Source of the DNA: Hymenobacter sp. PAMC 26628
GTDB taxonomy: Bacteria > Bacteroidota > Bacteroidia > Cytophagales > Hymenobacteraceae
DNA length: 64,000 nt
NCBI RefSeq assembly: GCF_001562275.1
Contig: NZ_CP014304.1
Location: forward strand, 1,302,001-1,366,000
Reading direction: 5' to 3'
The first letter of the stretch is position 1. Each line of letters begins with the position of its first letter. Positions 33,527 through 42,315 of the stretch are shown here, piece by piece. The notes under the pieces are model-generated. The model saw nothing but the letters and a program-made list of their open reading frames with translations, ran no database searches and was not told the origin of the DNA. The position numbers and the translations under genes are program-made.

Positions 33527-34774
33527 ATGGTTAATAATATCTTACCATTCGTTAGCTGGGCCCGTCGCGCCGTGGTGCTGGGGCTCCTGCTGGGCCTGGC
33601 CGTGGCTTGCGGCGGCAAAAAAGATGCTGCCGACGGCGCCGCTGCGGGCGGCAAGGGCCCCGGTGGCAAAGACGGCGGCCCGCCCAAGGTGCTAGCCTAC
33701 GCCGTGGTGGCGGTGCAGCCACGCACCACGGTGCTCTACAACGACTTTCCGGCCACCATCCAGGGCCAGCAAAACGTGGAAATCCGGCCCAAGGTGGACG
33801 GCTTTGTAGAAGCCATTTACGTGGACGAAGGGGCGGCCGTGAAGAAAGGGCAGCCCCTGTTCCGCATCAACGCGCCGCAGTACCAAGAGGCGGTGAACAC
33901 GGCCCAGGCGGGCATTCAAACCGCCGTGGCCAACGTGAATTCGGCCCGCATGGGCGTGGAAAAGCTGCGCCCGCTGGTGAATAAGGACATCATTAGCCCG
34001 TATGCGCTTCAGGAGGCGCAATTTACGCTGCAAGGCCAGGAGGCGGCCCTGGCCCAGGCCCGCGCCACGCTGGCCAACGCCCGCACCAACGTGGGCTATA
34101 CCCGCATCGTGAGCCCGGTGAACGGCGTGGTAGGCACCATCCCCAACAAAATCGGCAGCCTTATTAGCACTACCTCCACCGACCCGCTCACCACCGTTAC
34201 GGGCATTGCCAACGTGTACGCCTACTTCTCCGTCAACGAGAAAACGCTGCTCACTTTTACCCGCGACATCCCCGGCGTGACGCTGCAAGACAAGCTGGCC
34301 CGCCTGCCTGACGTGCAGCTGCTGCTGGCCGACGGTACCACTTACAAGTACACGGGCCGGGTGGAAACGGCTATTGGCCAAATCAATACCCAGACGGGCT
34401 CCAGTGGCTTCCGGGCTTCGTTCAAAAATCCCCAGGGCCTGTTGCGCAGCGGCGGCAGCGGCACCGTGCGCTCGCCGCGCACCATCAAAGATGCGCTGCT
34501 GGTGCCCCAAAGCGCTACGTATGAGCTGCAAGGCAAGCAGTTTCTGTACGTGGTGGGCCCCGGCAATAAGGTGCACAACACCCAAATAACGGTGCATCCC
34601 ACGCCCAACGGGCAGTTTTACGTGGTACGCTCGGGCCTGAAAGCGGGCCAGACCGTGGTGCTCGAAGGCGTGAACGGCCTCAAAGACAACGGCAAAATCA
34701 TCCCCCGGGCGGCGCGGGCCGACAGCGTATTCGCCGCTTCCGTGGGGGCCAAAGGCGGCGGTGAGAACAAGTAA
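33527..34774 (+). CDS. RND efflux periplasmic adaptor lipoprotein (AcrA/MexA family)
   Basis: A 415-residue protein from the ATG at 33527. The in-frame start at 33434 is rejected because it would hide the signal peptide. The signal sequence ends in a lipobox (LAVACGG, Cys at residue 25). Residues about 75-110 give the biotinyl-lipoyl-like half (VEIRPKVDGFVEAIYVDEGA), followed by a coiled-coil hairpin (about 115-190), the second lipoyl half and the beta-barrel and membrane-proximal domains. It bridges the pump at 34862 to the outer-membrane channel at 38176. Multidrug export is the likely role; substrates are unknown. Confidence 0.93.
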   Translation: MVNNILPFVSWARRAVVLGLLLGLAVACGGKKDAADGAAAGGKGPGGKDGGPPKVLAYAVVAVQPRTTVLYNDFPATIQGQQNVEIRPKVDGFVEAIYVDEGAAVKKGQPLFRINAPQYQEAVNTAQAGIQTAVANVNSARMGVEKLRPLVNKDIISPYALQEAQFTLQGQEAALAQARATLANARTNVGYTRIVSPVNGVVGTIPNKIGSLISTTSTDPLTTVTGIANVYAYFSVNEKTLLTFTRDIPGVTLQDKLARLPDVQLLLADGTTYKYTGRVETAIGQINTQTGSSGFRASFKNPQGLLRSGGSGTVRSPRTIKDALLVPQSATYELQGKQFLYVVGPGNKVHNTQITVHPTPNGQFYVVRSGLKAGQTVVLEGVNGLKDNGKIIPRAARADSVFAASVGAKGGGENK

Positions 34775-34785
34775 GCAACCAACAC

Positions 34786-34815
34786 CGTCATGTCGAGCGC
34801 AGCCGAGGCATGACG
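34786..34815. repeat. REP-like palindrome in the efflux operon
   Basis: CGTCATG and CATGACG flank GCGCAGCCGAGG. The core GCGCAGCCGARGCAT recurs in the large inverted repeat at 42157-42275, so both belong to one dispersed family. Confidence 0.75.
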
Positions 34816-34861
34816 TTCTGCTTTGTTTGATTCCTAATGCTATAATCTGCTCACGAACAAT

Positions 34862-37800
34862 ATGCTAAAGATATTCATTGAGCGACCCGTGCTGTCCACG
34901 GTTATTTCCGTGCTCATCGTGCTGCTCGGGTTGCTGGGCCTCTACGCGCTGCCTATTGCCCAGTACCCCGACATTTCGCCGCCCACGGTGCAGGTGTCGG
35001 CCTCCTATGGTGGGGCCAGCGCCGACGTGGTGCAGAAAAGCGTGATTGTGCCCCTGGAGGAGCAAATTAATGGCGTGGAGGGCATGACCTACATGACGTC
35101 GAGCGCCACCAACCAGGGCGGGGCCACCATCCAGGTGTACTTCAAGGTGGGCACCAACGGCGACCAGGCCGCCGTGAACGTGCAGAACCGCGTGGCCAGC
35201 GCCACCAGCGTGCTGCCCCAGGAGGTGACCCAGGCCGGCGTGCAAGTGCGCAAGCGCCAGACCAGCAACCTGATAACGGCCGCTATTTACAGCGACAACC
35301 CGGCCTACGACCAAACGTTTCTCCAGAACTACGCCGAAATCAACATCATCCCGCAGCTCAAGCGGGTGAGCGGCGTGGGCGACGCCTCCGCTTCGGGCCA
35401 GCGCACGTACTCGATGCGCATCTGGCTGAAGCCCGACGTGATGGCCAACTACGGCCTCACGCCGGCCGACGTCACCACGGCCCTCAACCAGCAGAGCCTG
35501 GAGGCGGCCCCCGGCAAGTTCGGCGAGAACGGCGACCAGTCGTTTCAGTACGTCATCCGCTACAGTGGCAAGCTGAAAACGCCCGAGGAGTTCGGCAACA
35601 TCATCCTGCGCGACCAGGCCCAGGGCCAGCTGCTGTTGCTAAAGGACGTGGCCCGCGTCGAGCTGGGGGCCCAGGACTACAGCACCCGCGCCACCGTGAA
35701 CGGCAAGCCCTCGGTGAGCGTGTCGGTGAACCAGGTGGCGGGCTCCAACGCCTCGCAGGTCATCAAGGATGCAAAGGCGGCGCTGGCCCTGGCGGCCCAG
35801 GATTTTCCGGCCGGCGTGCACTACACGCTCTTCGTCGACATCAACAAGTTCCTGGACGCCAGTATCGACAAGGTGCTGCACACTTTGTTTGAATGCTTCG
35901 CGCTGGTGTTTCTGGTGATTTTCCTGTTCCTCCAGGATTTCCGGTCCACCATCATCCACGGGGTGTCGGTGCCGGTGTCCATCCTCGGCACGTTCTTCTT
36001 CCTGTACGTCTTCGGATTTAGCATCAACCTGCTCACCCTCTTTGCGTTGGTGCTGGCCATTGGCATTGTAGTCGACGACGCCATTGTGGTGGTGGAGGCC
36101 GTGCACGCCAAGCTGGAAAGCGGCTATACCTCCTCGCGCAAGGCGGCCATTGATGCGATGGGCGAAATTTCGGGGGCCATCGTCAGCATCACCCTCGTGA
36201 TGGCGGCGGTGTTCATCCCGGTCACGTTCATTAGCGGCTCCACGGGTGTGTTTTATAAGCAGTTCGGCATCACGCTGGCGGTGGCCATTTTGATTTCGGC
36301 CGTGAATGCCCTCACGCTGTGCCCGGCCCTGGCAGCCCTGTTTCTGAAGCCGCCGGCGCACAACCAGGAGCCCGCGGAAGGCGAGAAGCGCACCTACATG
36401 CAGCGCTTCGGCGTGGCTTTCAATGCCGGCTACGACGCGCTGGTGGGCAAGTACAGCGCCGGGGTAGGCTTCCTTTCGGCCCGCAAGTGGCTGGCACTGG
36501 TGATCGTGGCCGCGTTCGGCGGGGGCCTGTATCTCCTGATGAAAACCACGCCGTCGAGTTTCGTGCCAAGCGAGGACATGGGCGTTATTTTCGTCAACAT
36601 CACCCTGCCACCGGCCGCCTCGCTCGAGCGCAGCGCCGCCATTGCCGACGAGGTGGACAGCATCTCCCGCACCGTGCCCGGGGTGGCCAACGGCCTGCGC
36701 ACCGTGGGCCAAAACTCGCTGGCCGGCCAGGGCAGCTCCTACGCGCAGGAAGTGCTGGCCCTCAAGAACTGGGACGACCGCCCGGGCATCACCAACGAGG
36801 ACGTGATTGCGCAGCTCAAGAAGAAAACTGCCTACATCCGCGACGCCAAGCTGGTGTTCACCTCGCTGCCCACCATCTCGGGCTTCGGGCTGAACGGCGG
36901 CTTTGAATTCCAGCTGCAAGACCGCGGGGCCCATAGCACCGACGAGTTCTACAAAGTGGCCCAGAGCTTCCTAGCGGAGTTGGCCAAGCGGCCCGAAATT
37001 CAGTACGCCACCACCTCCTTCAATCCCACTTTTCCGCAGTACCTGCTGACGGTGAACGCCGTGAAGTGTGCCGAGGCCGGCATCACCGTCAGCAGCGTGC
37101 TTGCCGTGATGCAGGGCTATTACGGCAGCCTGTACGCCTCTAACTTCAACGAGTTTGGCAAGCAGTACCGGGTGATTGTGCAGGCCGACACGAGCTACCG
37201 GGCCAACCTGGCCGGCCTGGGCCGGGTGCAGGTGCGCACGGGCTCCAACGTGATGGCCCCCATCACCGAATTCGTGACGCTGACGCGCGTGTACGGCCCC
37301 GAAAGCGTGTCCCGCTTCAACCTCTACAGCTCGATGGCCGTGCAGGGCTCGCCCAACGTGGGCTTCAGCACGGGCCAGGCCCTGACGGCCATTGCCGCCA
37401 CGGCCGCCGCCCACCTGCCGCCGGGCTACAGCTACGAGTTTTCGGGCCTGAGCCGGGAGGAAAGCAACAGCGGCACCCAGGCCATCTACGTGTTTGCGCT
37501 GTGCCTAATCTTCGTGTACCTGCTGCTTAGTGCGCAGTATGAAAGCTACTTGCTGCCGTTCGCGGTGCTGTTCTCGCTGCCCGTGGGCCTCACCGGGGTG
37601 TACGTGTTTGCCAAGCTCTTCGGCATCGACAACAACATCTACCTCCAGATTTCGGTGATCATGCTCATCGGCCTGCTCTCCAAAAATGCCATCCTCATTG
37701 TGGAGTTTGCCGTCGAGCGCCGCCTCAAAGGGCTCAGCATTGCCGATGCCGCGCTGGAAGGCGCCAAGGCCCGCCTGCGGCCCATTCTGATGACCTCGTT

Positions 37801-38092
37801 CGCCTTCGTCTTCGGGCTGATGCCGCTGCTGTTTGCCAGCGGCGCGGGGGCCAACGGCAACCGCTCCATCGGGGCCGGGGCCATCGGCGGCATGCTGTTC
37901 GGCACGCTGCTGGGCGTATTCGTGATTCCGGTGCTCTACATGATTTTTGAGGGCTTGCAGGAGCGCATCAACGGGTCCCCCAAGGACCGGCTGGAGCAGC
38001 TGCAGCGCGAGGAAGCCGAAGCCCCGCCCGGGGCCCCGGCGGACCCCGGCACGCCGGCCATCGCCGCCAAGCCGGAGCCCGTACCGGCGTAG
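34862..38092 (+). CDS. RND multidrug efflux pump, HAE1 family (AcrB/MexB-like)
   Basis: A 1,076-residue protein, the usual length of AcrB-type pumps. It starts with FIERPVLSTVISVLIVLLG, the conserved first membrane helix. A large periplasmic loop with IAQYPDISPPTVQVSASYGG follows, then six helices including GIVVDDAIVVVEAV (helix 4, with the proton-relay Asp pair). A second half-repeat ends in further helices (ISVIMLIGLLSKNAILIVEF). Twelve membrane helices and two porter domains are present, so the gene looks intact. It is a proton-driven trimeric exporter. The C-terminus is extended by a Pro/Ala-rich tail. Confidence 0.95.
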   Translation: MLKIFIERPVLSTVISVLIVLLGLLGLYALPIAQYPDISPPTVQVSASYGGASADVVQKSVIVPLEEQINGVEGMTYMTSSATNQGGATIQVYFKVGTNGDQAAVNVQNRVASATSVLPQEVTQAGVQVRKRQTSNLITAAIYSDNPAYDQTFLQNYAEINIIPQLKRVSGVGDASASGQRTYSMRIWLKPDVMANYGLTPADVTTALNQQSLEAAPGKFGENGDQSFQYVIRYSGKLKTPEEFGNIILRDQAQGQLLLLKDVARVELGAQDYSTRATVNGKPSVSVSVNQVAGSNASQVIKDAKAALALAAQDFPAGVHYTLFVDINKFLDASIDKVLHTLFECFALVFLVIFLFLQDFRSTIIHGVSVPVSILGTFFFLYVFGFSINLLTLFALVLAIGIVVDDAIVVVEAVHAKLESGYTSSRKAAIDAMGEISGAIVSITLVMAAVFIPVTFISGSTGVFYKQFGITLAVAILISAVNALTLCPALAALFLKPPAHNQEPAEGEKRTYMQRFGVAFNAGYDALVGKYSAGVGFLSARKWLALVIVAAFGGGLYLLMKTTPSSFVPSEDMGVIFVNITLPPAASLERSAAIADEVDSISRTVPGVANGLRTVGQNSLAGQGSSYAQEVLALKNWDDRPGITNEDVIAQLKKKTAYIRDAKLVFTSLPTISGFGLNGGFEFQLQDRGAHSTDEFYKVAQSFLAELAKRPEIQYATTSFNPTFPQYLLTVNAVKCAEAGITVSSVLAVMQGYYGSLYASNFNEFGKQYRVIVQADTSYRANLAGLGRVQVRTGSNVMAPITEFVTLTRVYGPESVSRFNLYSSMAVQGSPNVGFSTGQALTAIAATAAAHLPPGYSYEFSGLSREESNSGTQAIYVFALCLIFVYLLLSAQYESYLLPFAVLFSLPVGLTGVYVFAKLFGIDNNIYLQISVIMLIGLLSKNAILIVEFAVERRLKGLSIADAALEGAKARLRPILMTSFAFVFGLMPLLFASGAGANGNRSIGAGAIGGMLFGTLLGVFVIPVLYMIFEGLQERINGSPKDRLEQLQREEAEAPPGAPADPGTPAIAAKPEPVPA

Positions 38093-38175
38093 TGGCCCCA
38101 CCCCACCGGATGCTGCGCACCAAGCGGCGTGGGCCGGGGGTGGGGGCCAACGCTCATGAGTTCTGCACACTGCCT

Positions 38176-39735
38176 ATGAAACCGTTATATATGCTGCTAT
38201 TAAAACCCTATACAACCAAGCAGTTACGCCGCTTGGTGCCTTTGCTGGGGGCCCTGCTGCTGGGCGCGTGCGCCGCGTTGCACCCCTACCAGGGCCCCAA
38301 CGCGGCCGCGCCCAACCTCTACCGGGGCGCGGGCACCGCCGATACCGCCAGCATCGCCACGATGCCCTGGCGCACGGTATTCGCCGACGCGCCGCTGCAA
38401 AAGTTGCTGGAGGAAGGGCTGAGCCAGAACCTGGATTTGCGCATCGCCGTCACGCGCATCCAGCGGGCCCAGGCCAACCTGGCGCAGAGCCGGGCCCAGT
38501 TCCTGCCCAGCCTCTCGGCGCGGGGCAGCGCCACCGAGTCCCGGTCGAACGGCAACACCGGCGTGGGCACCATCACCGGTACGGGCACCGGCACGACGGG
38601 CACCGGCACGGGTACAACTGGTACCGGGACGGGAACGGGTACCGGCACGGGAATGGGTGGCACCGGCACTACTGGCACCGCTACCACCGATCCCAACGCC
38701 GTGGTCACCAGCCGATTCAACCAGCAGTACCTGCTCACGCTCAGCTCGAGCTGGGAGGCCGACATCTGGGGCAAGCTGCGCAGCAGCAAGCGCAGCTACG
38801 TGGCCGCGCTGCTGCAAAGCGAAGCCTACCGCCGCGCCGTTCAAACCCAGTTGCTGGCCAACATCGCCGATGATTATTACCTGCTGCTGGCCTACGACGA
38901 GCAGCTGGCCATCACGCGCCAGACCGTGCAAAATCGCATCAAGGACGTGGAAACCACGAAGCTGCTGAAAGACGCGGCCATCCTGACGGGCGCGGCCGTG
39001 GCCCAGAGCGAGGCCAACCTGTACGCGGCCCAGGTCTCGATTCCCGACCTGGCGCGCAACATCCGCGAAACGGAAAACACCATTAGCCTGCTGCTCAACC
39101 GGTCCCCGGGGCCCATCGAGCGCAGCACCCTGGCCGCCCAAACCCAGCCGGCGCTGCTGCAAACCGGTGTGCCCGGCCAGCTGCTGCGCAACCGCCCCGA
39201 CGTGCAGGAGGCCGAGGCCGCCTACCGCTCCTACTTCGAGCAAACCAACGCGGCGCGGGCCTATTTCTACCCCTCGTTCACCATCACGGCCAACGGCGGC
39301 CTCACCAACACCAGCGTCCGCACCCTGTTTTCGCCCGATGCCTTGTTTGGCACGCTGGTGGGTGGGCTGGTGCAACCCATCTTCAACCAGGGCATCAACC
39401 GGGCCCGGCTGCGCAACGCCCAGGGCTTCCAGGACGAGTACCTGTTCACTTACCAGCAAACCCTGCTGAACGCCGGCCAGGAGGTGTCCAATGCCCTGTT
39501 TGCCTACCAGACGGCCGGCGAGAAGGTGGCCATCCGCACCAACCAGCTCGCCTCGCTGCAACGGGCCGTGGACTTTACCCAGGAGCTGGTAAAGTACAGT
39601 TCGGCCACGTACACCGACGTGCTGACCTCGCAGCAAAGCCTGCTCGCCGCCCAGCTCAGCAGCGTGAACGACCGCCTCCAGCAGCTCCAGGCCACCACCG
39701 ACCTCTACCACGCCCTGGGCGGCGGCTGGCGCTAG
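38176..39735 (+). CDS. RND efflux outer-membrane channel lipoprotein (OprM/NodT family)
   Basis: A 519-residue protein. The ATG at 38176 gives a signal peptide ending in a lipobox (LLGAC). Two repeats of the outer-membrane efflux domain follow, with motifs such as LLEEGLSQNLDLRIAVTRIQ and LLRNRPDVQEAEAAYRS. It forms the trimeric channel for the adaptor and pump encoded upstream; the gap to the pump gene is 83 bases. Residues about 134-171 are a run of Gly-Thr dipeptides where the first extracellular beta-hairpin loop is expected. That insert is unusual for the family. Confidence 0.93.
   Translation: MKPLYMLLLKPYTTKQLRRLVPLLGALLLGACAALHPYQGPNAAAPNLYRGAGTADTASIATMPWRTVFADAPLQKLLEEGLSQNLDLRIAVTRIQRAQANLAQSRAQFLPSLSARGSATESRSNGNTGVGTITGTGTGTTGTGTGTTGTGTGTGTGTGMGGTGTTGTATTDPNAVVTSRFNQQYLLTLSSSWEADIWGKLRSSKRSYVAALLQSEAYRRAVQTQLLANIADDYYLLLAYDEQLAITRQTVQNRIKDVETTKLLKDAAILTGAAVAQSEANLYAAQVSIPDLARNIRETENTISLLLNRSPGPIERSTLAAQTQPALLQTGVPGQLLRNRPDVQEAEAAYRSYFEQTNAARAYFYPSFTITANGGLTNTSVRTLFSPDALFGTLVGGLVQPIFNQGINRARLRNAQGFQDEYLFTYQQTLLNAGQEVSNALFAYQTAGEKVAIRTNQLASLQRAVDFTQELVKYSSATYTDVLTSQQSLLAAQLSSVNDRLQQLQATTDLYHALGGGWR
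38575..38690 (+). repeat. Gly-Thr coding microsatellite in the efflux channel gene
   Basis: A degenerate run of six-base GGCACC/GGTACG-like units coding for alternating Gly and Thr over about 38 codons. Copy-number change in multiples of six keeps the reading frame. Confidence 0.85.
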
Positions 39736-39773
39736 GGCCCCGGAGCCCGGGCAAAGCAACAGTATTTTAGTAA

Positions 39774-40890
39774 CTGATGTTACGCAGTCGTTGGCTTAGG
39801 TTGTCCGTTTAATCGATTGATGATGAGTTGCACGCTGGACCTGTACACGGATTATTTGCTGAGCTCGACGGGTCCGACGACGGCCACGGGCTTGTCGCGG
39901 CTGCTGGACGGGGCGCTGAGCCACGACCACATCACGCGCTGGTTGAGCAGTACGCCGTGCGGGTCAGCGCAGGTTTGGCGGCAGGCCAAGCCGTTGATTC
40001 GCCAGGCCGAAGCCCAACGCGGGGCGGCGGACTTCGCCGTGCTCATCGTGGACGATTCGGTCCTGGAAAAGGCCCACACCGATGCCAATGAGTTGATTTG
40101 CACCCATTGGGACCACAGCCAGCAGCGCTACGTCAAGGGCCTGAACTTCGTGAGTCTGCTTTATCAGGCCGGCGACTTGGCCCTGCCCATCGCCGTCGAG
40201 CTGGTGCGCAAAACCGTGCCGGTCTACCACCCCAAGACCCAGCAGACCAGCTACCAAAGCCCGTTCACTAAAAACGAATACCTGCAACAGATGCTGCGCG
40301 TGGCCCAGCAGCAGGTGGCCTACCGCTACCTGCTGGCCGACAGCTGGTACGCCTCGGCCGAGAACATGGCCTTGGTGCGGGCCCTGGGCCATCACTTTGT
40401 ATTTGCCCTCGAAAGCAGCCGCACCGTGGCCCTGAGCGCCGAGGCGCGGGCCGCCGGCCAGTTCCAGGCCGTGCAGGCGCTGGTGTTCCCCGATACGCAG
40501 CCCTTGCGCGTCTATTTGCGGGCCGTCCAGCAGGCGGTGCTCGTGACCAGACAAGTCTTCACAAACCGAGACGGTAGCCAAGGTATGCTGTATCTGGTCA
40601 GCAGCGACACCGACCTGGACCAGGCCCAACTGACCACGATTTACCAGAGACGGTGGAAAGTGGAAGAATACCATAAGTCGCTCAAACAGAATGCCTCCAT
40701 GGGCAAATCGCCCACCAAAACCCTGGCCACGCAGGCCACCCATTTCTTTGCCGCCGTGTTGGCTTACACCAAGCTCGAAGTGCTCAAGCTCAAAGGCGGC
40801 ATCGGCCATTTTCGCCTCAAAGCCCAACTCTATACCGTTGGCCTCAAAGCCATGTACCAGCAACTCGTACTGCTCCGTGCGTAACATCAG
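39774..40890. mobile_element. IS4-family-like insertion sequence, 1,117 bp
   Basis: 13-bp perfect terminal inverted repeats, CTGATGTTACGCA (39774-39786) and TGCGTAACATCAG (40878-40890), are flanked by the 7-bp direct repeat TTAGTAA (39767-39773 and 40891-40897). One intact transposase gene fills the element. Insertion between the efflux operon and the esterase disrupts no gene. Intact ends and duplication suggest a recent event. Confidence 0.9.
39820..40884 (+). CDS. IS4-like DDE transposase
   Basis: A 354-residue protein; ATG at 39820 (another ATG follows at 39823). The DDE triad is visible: LIVDDSVLEK near residue 75 supplies the first Asp, LADSWYASAE near 175 the second. YQRRWKVEEYHKSLK near 280 supplies the Glu in the Y-x2-R-x3-E-x6-K signature of IS4-group enzymes. 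Complete, with no frameshift. It cuts and pastes the element at the inverted repeats. Exact IS subgroup (IS4, IS701 or a relative) cannot be settled by eye. Confidence 0.93.
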   Translation: MMSCTLDLYTDYLLSSTGPTTATGLSRLLDGALSHDHITRWLSSTPCGSAQVWRQAKPLIRQAEAQRGAADFAVLIVDDSVLEKAHTDANELICTHWDHSQQRYVKGLNFVSLLYQAGDLALPIAVELVRKTVPVYHPKTQQTSYQSPFTKNEYLQQMLRVAQQQVAYRYLLADSWYASAENMALVRALGHHFVFALESSRTVALSAEARAAGQFQAVQALVFPDTQPLRVYLRAVQQAVLVTRQVFTNRDGSQGMLYLVSSDTDLDQAQLTTIYQRRWKVEEYHKSLKQNASMGKSPTKTLATQATHFFAAVLAYTKLEVLKLKGGIGHFRLKAQLYTVGLKAMYQQLVLLRA

Positions 40891-40971
40891 TTAGTAAAAC
40901 AAGCACGGGCGTAACTAGCCCGGTACGGCGCCGTAAGGGAGGGTAGTTCTTAAATTTCATCCCTTTCGCGC

Positions 40972-42129
40972 ATGAAACGCATTTTCTCGTACCCGGCCGC
41001 GCTGGCCGCCGCCGGCCTGCTGCTGGGCGGCTGCAACAGCAAGCCCACCGAAACCGACACCAGCAAAACCGCCGTGGTAGTGCCCGGCGAAACCAATAAA
41101 GCTTCTGACAGCACCGCCACCGTGGCCACGGCCGCTGGCACCGGCGCCGTGAAACCCACCGGCGCCAAGCCCGCCTGGGGCCCCACCATCGCCCCCGAAA
41201 TGCAGGCCGTGATTGAGCAGCTGATGAGCTTCAAAGCGCCGCCGCTGACCTCGCTCACGCCCCAGGCCGCCCGCAAAAACCCCACCGCCGCCGACGCGGC
41301 CATGAAGGAAATGAAGGTGGCCGGCATCCCCATGCCCCCCATGAACGTGGACACCGTGGGCAAAACCCTGGTGCCCGGCGTGAAGGCCCGCATCTACACG
41401 CCCAAAACGGGCACCGCGCCGTTCCCCGTCATCGTGTACTACCACGGCGGCGGCTGGGTCATTGCCGGCGTCGATACCTACAGCTCGTCGGCCCAGGCTT
41501 TGGCTGAGGACGTGGGCGCCGTGGTGGTGTCGGTGGCTTACCGCCAGGCCCCGGAGCACAAGTTCCCAACGGCCCATGACGACAGCTTCGCCGCTTACCA
41601 GTGGGTGCTGAAGAACGCCGCCAGCATCAAGGGCGACCCGAAGAATGTGGCCGTGGTGGGCGAAAGCGCCGGCGGCGGCCTCGCCGGAGCCGTCAGCCTG
41701 ATGGCCCGCGACAAGAAGGTGGCCCTGCCCAAGTACCAGGTGTTGGTGTACCCCATTGCCGGCTACAACCAAAACACGCCTTCCTACCTGAAAGCCACCG
41801 ACTACGTGCCCCTGAACAAGGCCGCCATGGGCTGGTTCTTCAAGAACTACCTGCGCACCCCCGCCGACGGCAAGGACCCGCGCATCGACCTGGTGAACGC
41901 CAACCTGAAGGGCCTGCCGCCCACCACCATCATCGGCGCCGAGCTGGACCCGCTGATGAGCGAGGGCAAAACCCTGGCCGACAACCTGGAGAAAGCCGGC
42001 GTGAAAGTCGACTACAAGCTCTACCCCGGCACGACGCACGAATTTTACGGCATGGGCGCCGTGGTGCCCCAGGCCAAAGAAGCCGAGCAACTCGCCGCCG
42101 CCGACCTGAAAAAGGCGTTCGGCAAGTAG
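40972..42129 (+). CDS. Lipoprotein esterase, HSL-type alpha/beta hydrolase
   Basis: A 385-residue protein with a lipoprotein signal (LLLGGCN, Cys at residue 21) and a Thr/Ala-rich linker to about residue 60. The hydrolase domain has the oxyanion motif YYHGGGW of the hormone-sensitive lipase group and the nucleophile motif GESAGGG. The acid lies in GAELDPL, and the His in GTTHEFYG. It probably hydrolyses short acyl esters at the cell envelope. It follows the IS by 80 bases and ends before the large inverted repeat. A substrate cannot be inferred. Confidence 0.9.
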   Translation: MKRIFSYPAALAAAGLLLGGCNSKPTETDTSKTAVVVPGETNKASDSTATVATAAGTGAVKPTGAKPAWGPTIAPEMQAVIEQLMSFKAPPLTSLTPQAARKNPTAADAAMKEMKVAGIPMPPMNVDTVGKTLVPGVKARIYTPKTGTAPFPVIVYYHGGGWVIAGVDTYSSSAQALAEDVGAVVVSVAYRQAPEHKFPTAHDDSFAAYQWVLKNAASIKGDPKNVAVVGESAGGGLAGAVSLMARDKKVALPKYQVLVYPIAGYNQNTPSYLKATDYVPLNKAAMGWFFKNYLRTPADGKDPRIDLVNANLKGLPPTTIIGAELDPLMSEGKTLADNLEKAGVKVDYKLYPGTTHEFYGMGAVVPQAKEAEQLAAADLKKAFGK

Positions 42130-42156
42130 GAGCAAGGCTTAGCTTTTAAGCTAGAA

Positions 42157-42275
42157 GGCCGTCATGCTCATCTGGCGTCCGCGCAGCCGAAGCATCTCTA
42201 CCGCATACTAATCAAATGATTTAGTATGCGGTAGAGATGCTTCGGCTGCGCGGACGCCAGATGAGCATGACGGCC
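42157..42275. repeat. 119-bp inverted repeat with perfect 55-bp arms
   Basis: Arms 42157-42211 and 42221-42275 are perfectly complementary around a 9-base loop. It lies between two convergent genes and may stop transcription both ways. It shares GCGCAGCCGARGCAT with the palindrome at 34786, so it is likely a member of a dispersed (MITE or REP-like) family. Confidence 0.92.
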
Positions 42276-42315
42276 ATTTTTGATATCATTCACCCCGGGG
42301 TTCCCCCCGGGGGCC

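Noticed and set aside
33358..33687. N-terminal extension of HscB
   Set aside because: Low-complexity Pro/Ala/Gly sequence with no homology features; the ATG at 33357 gives the family length.
35639..36934. Long minus-strand frame (431 codons) opposite the RND pump gene
   Set aside because: It is rich in His, Gly and Arg from antisense of GC-rich codons and has no family features; the plus-strand pump is certain.
38224..39759. Long minus-strand frame (511 codons) opposite the efflux channel gene
   Set aside because: Antisense shadow of a confidently assigned OprM-type gene; composition is the usual Gly/Ala/Arg/His artefact.
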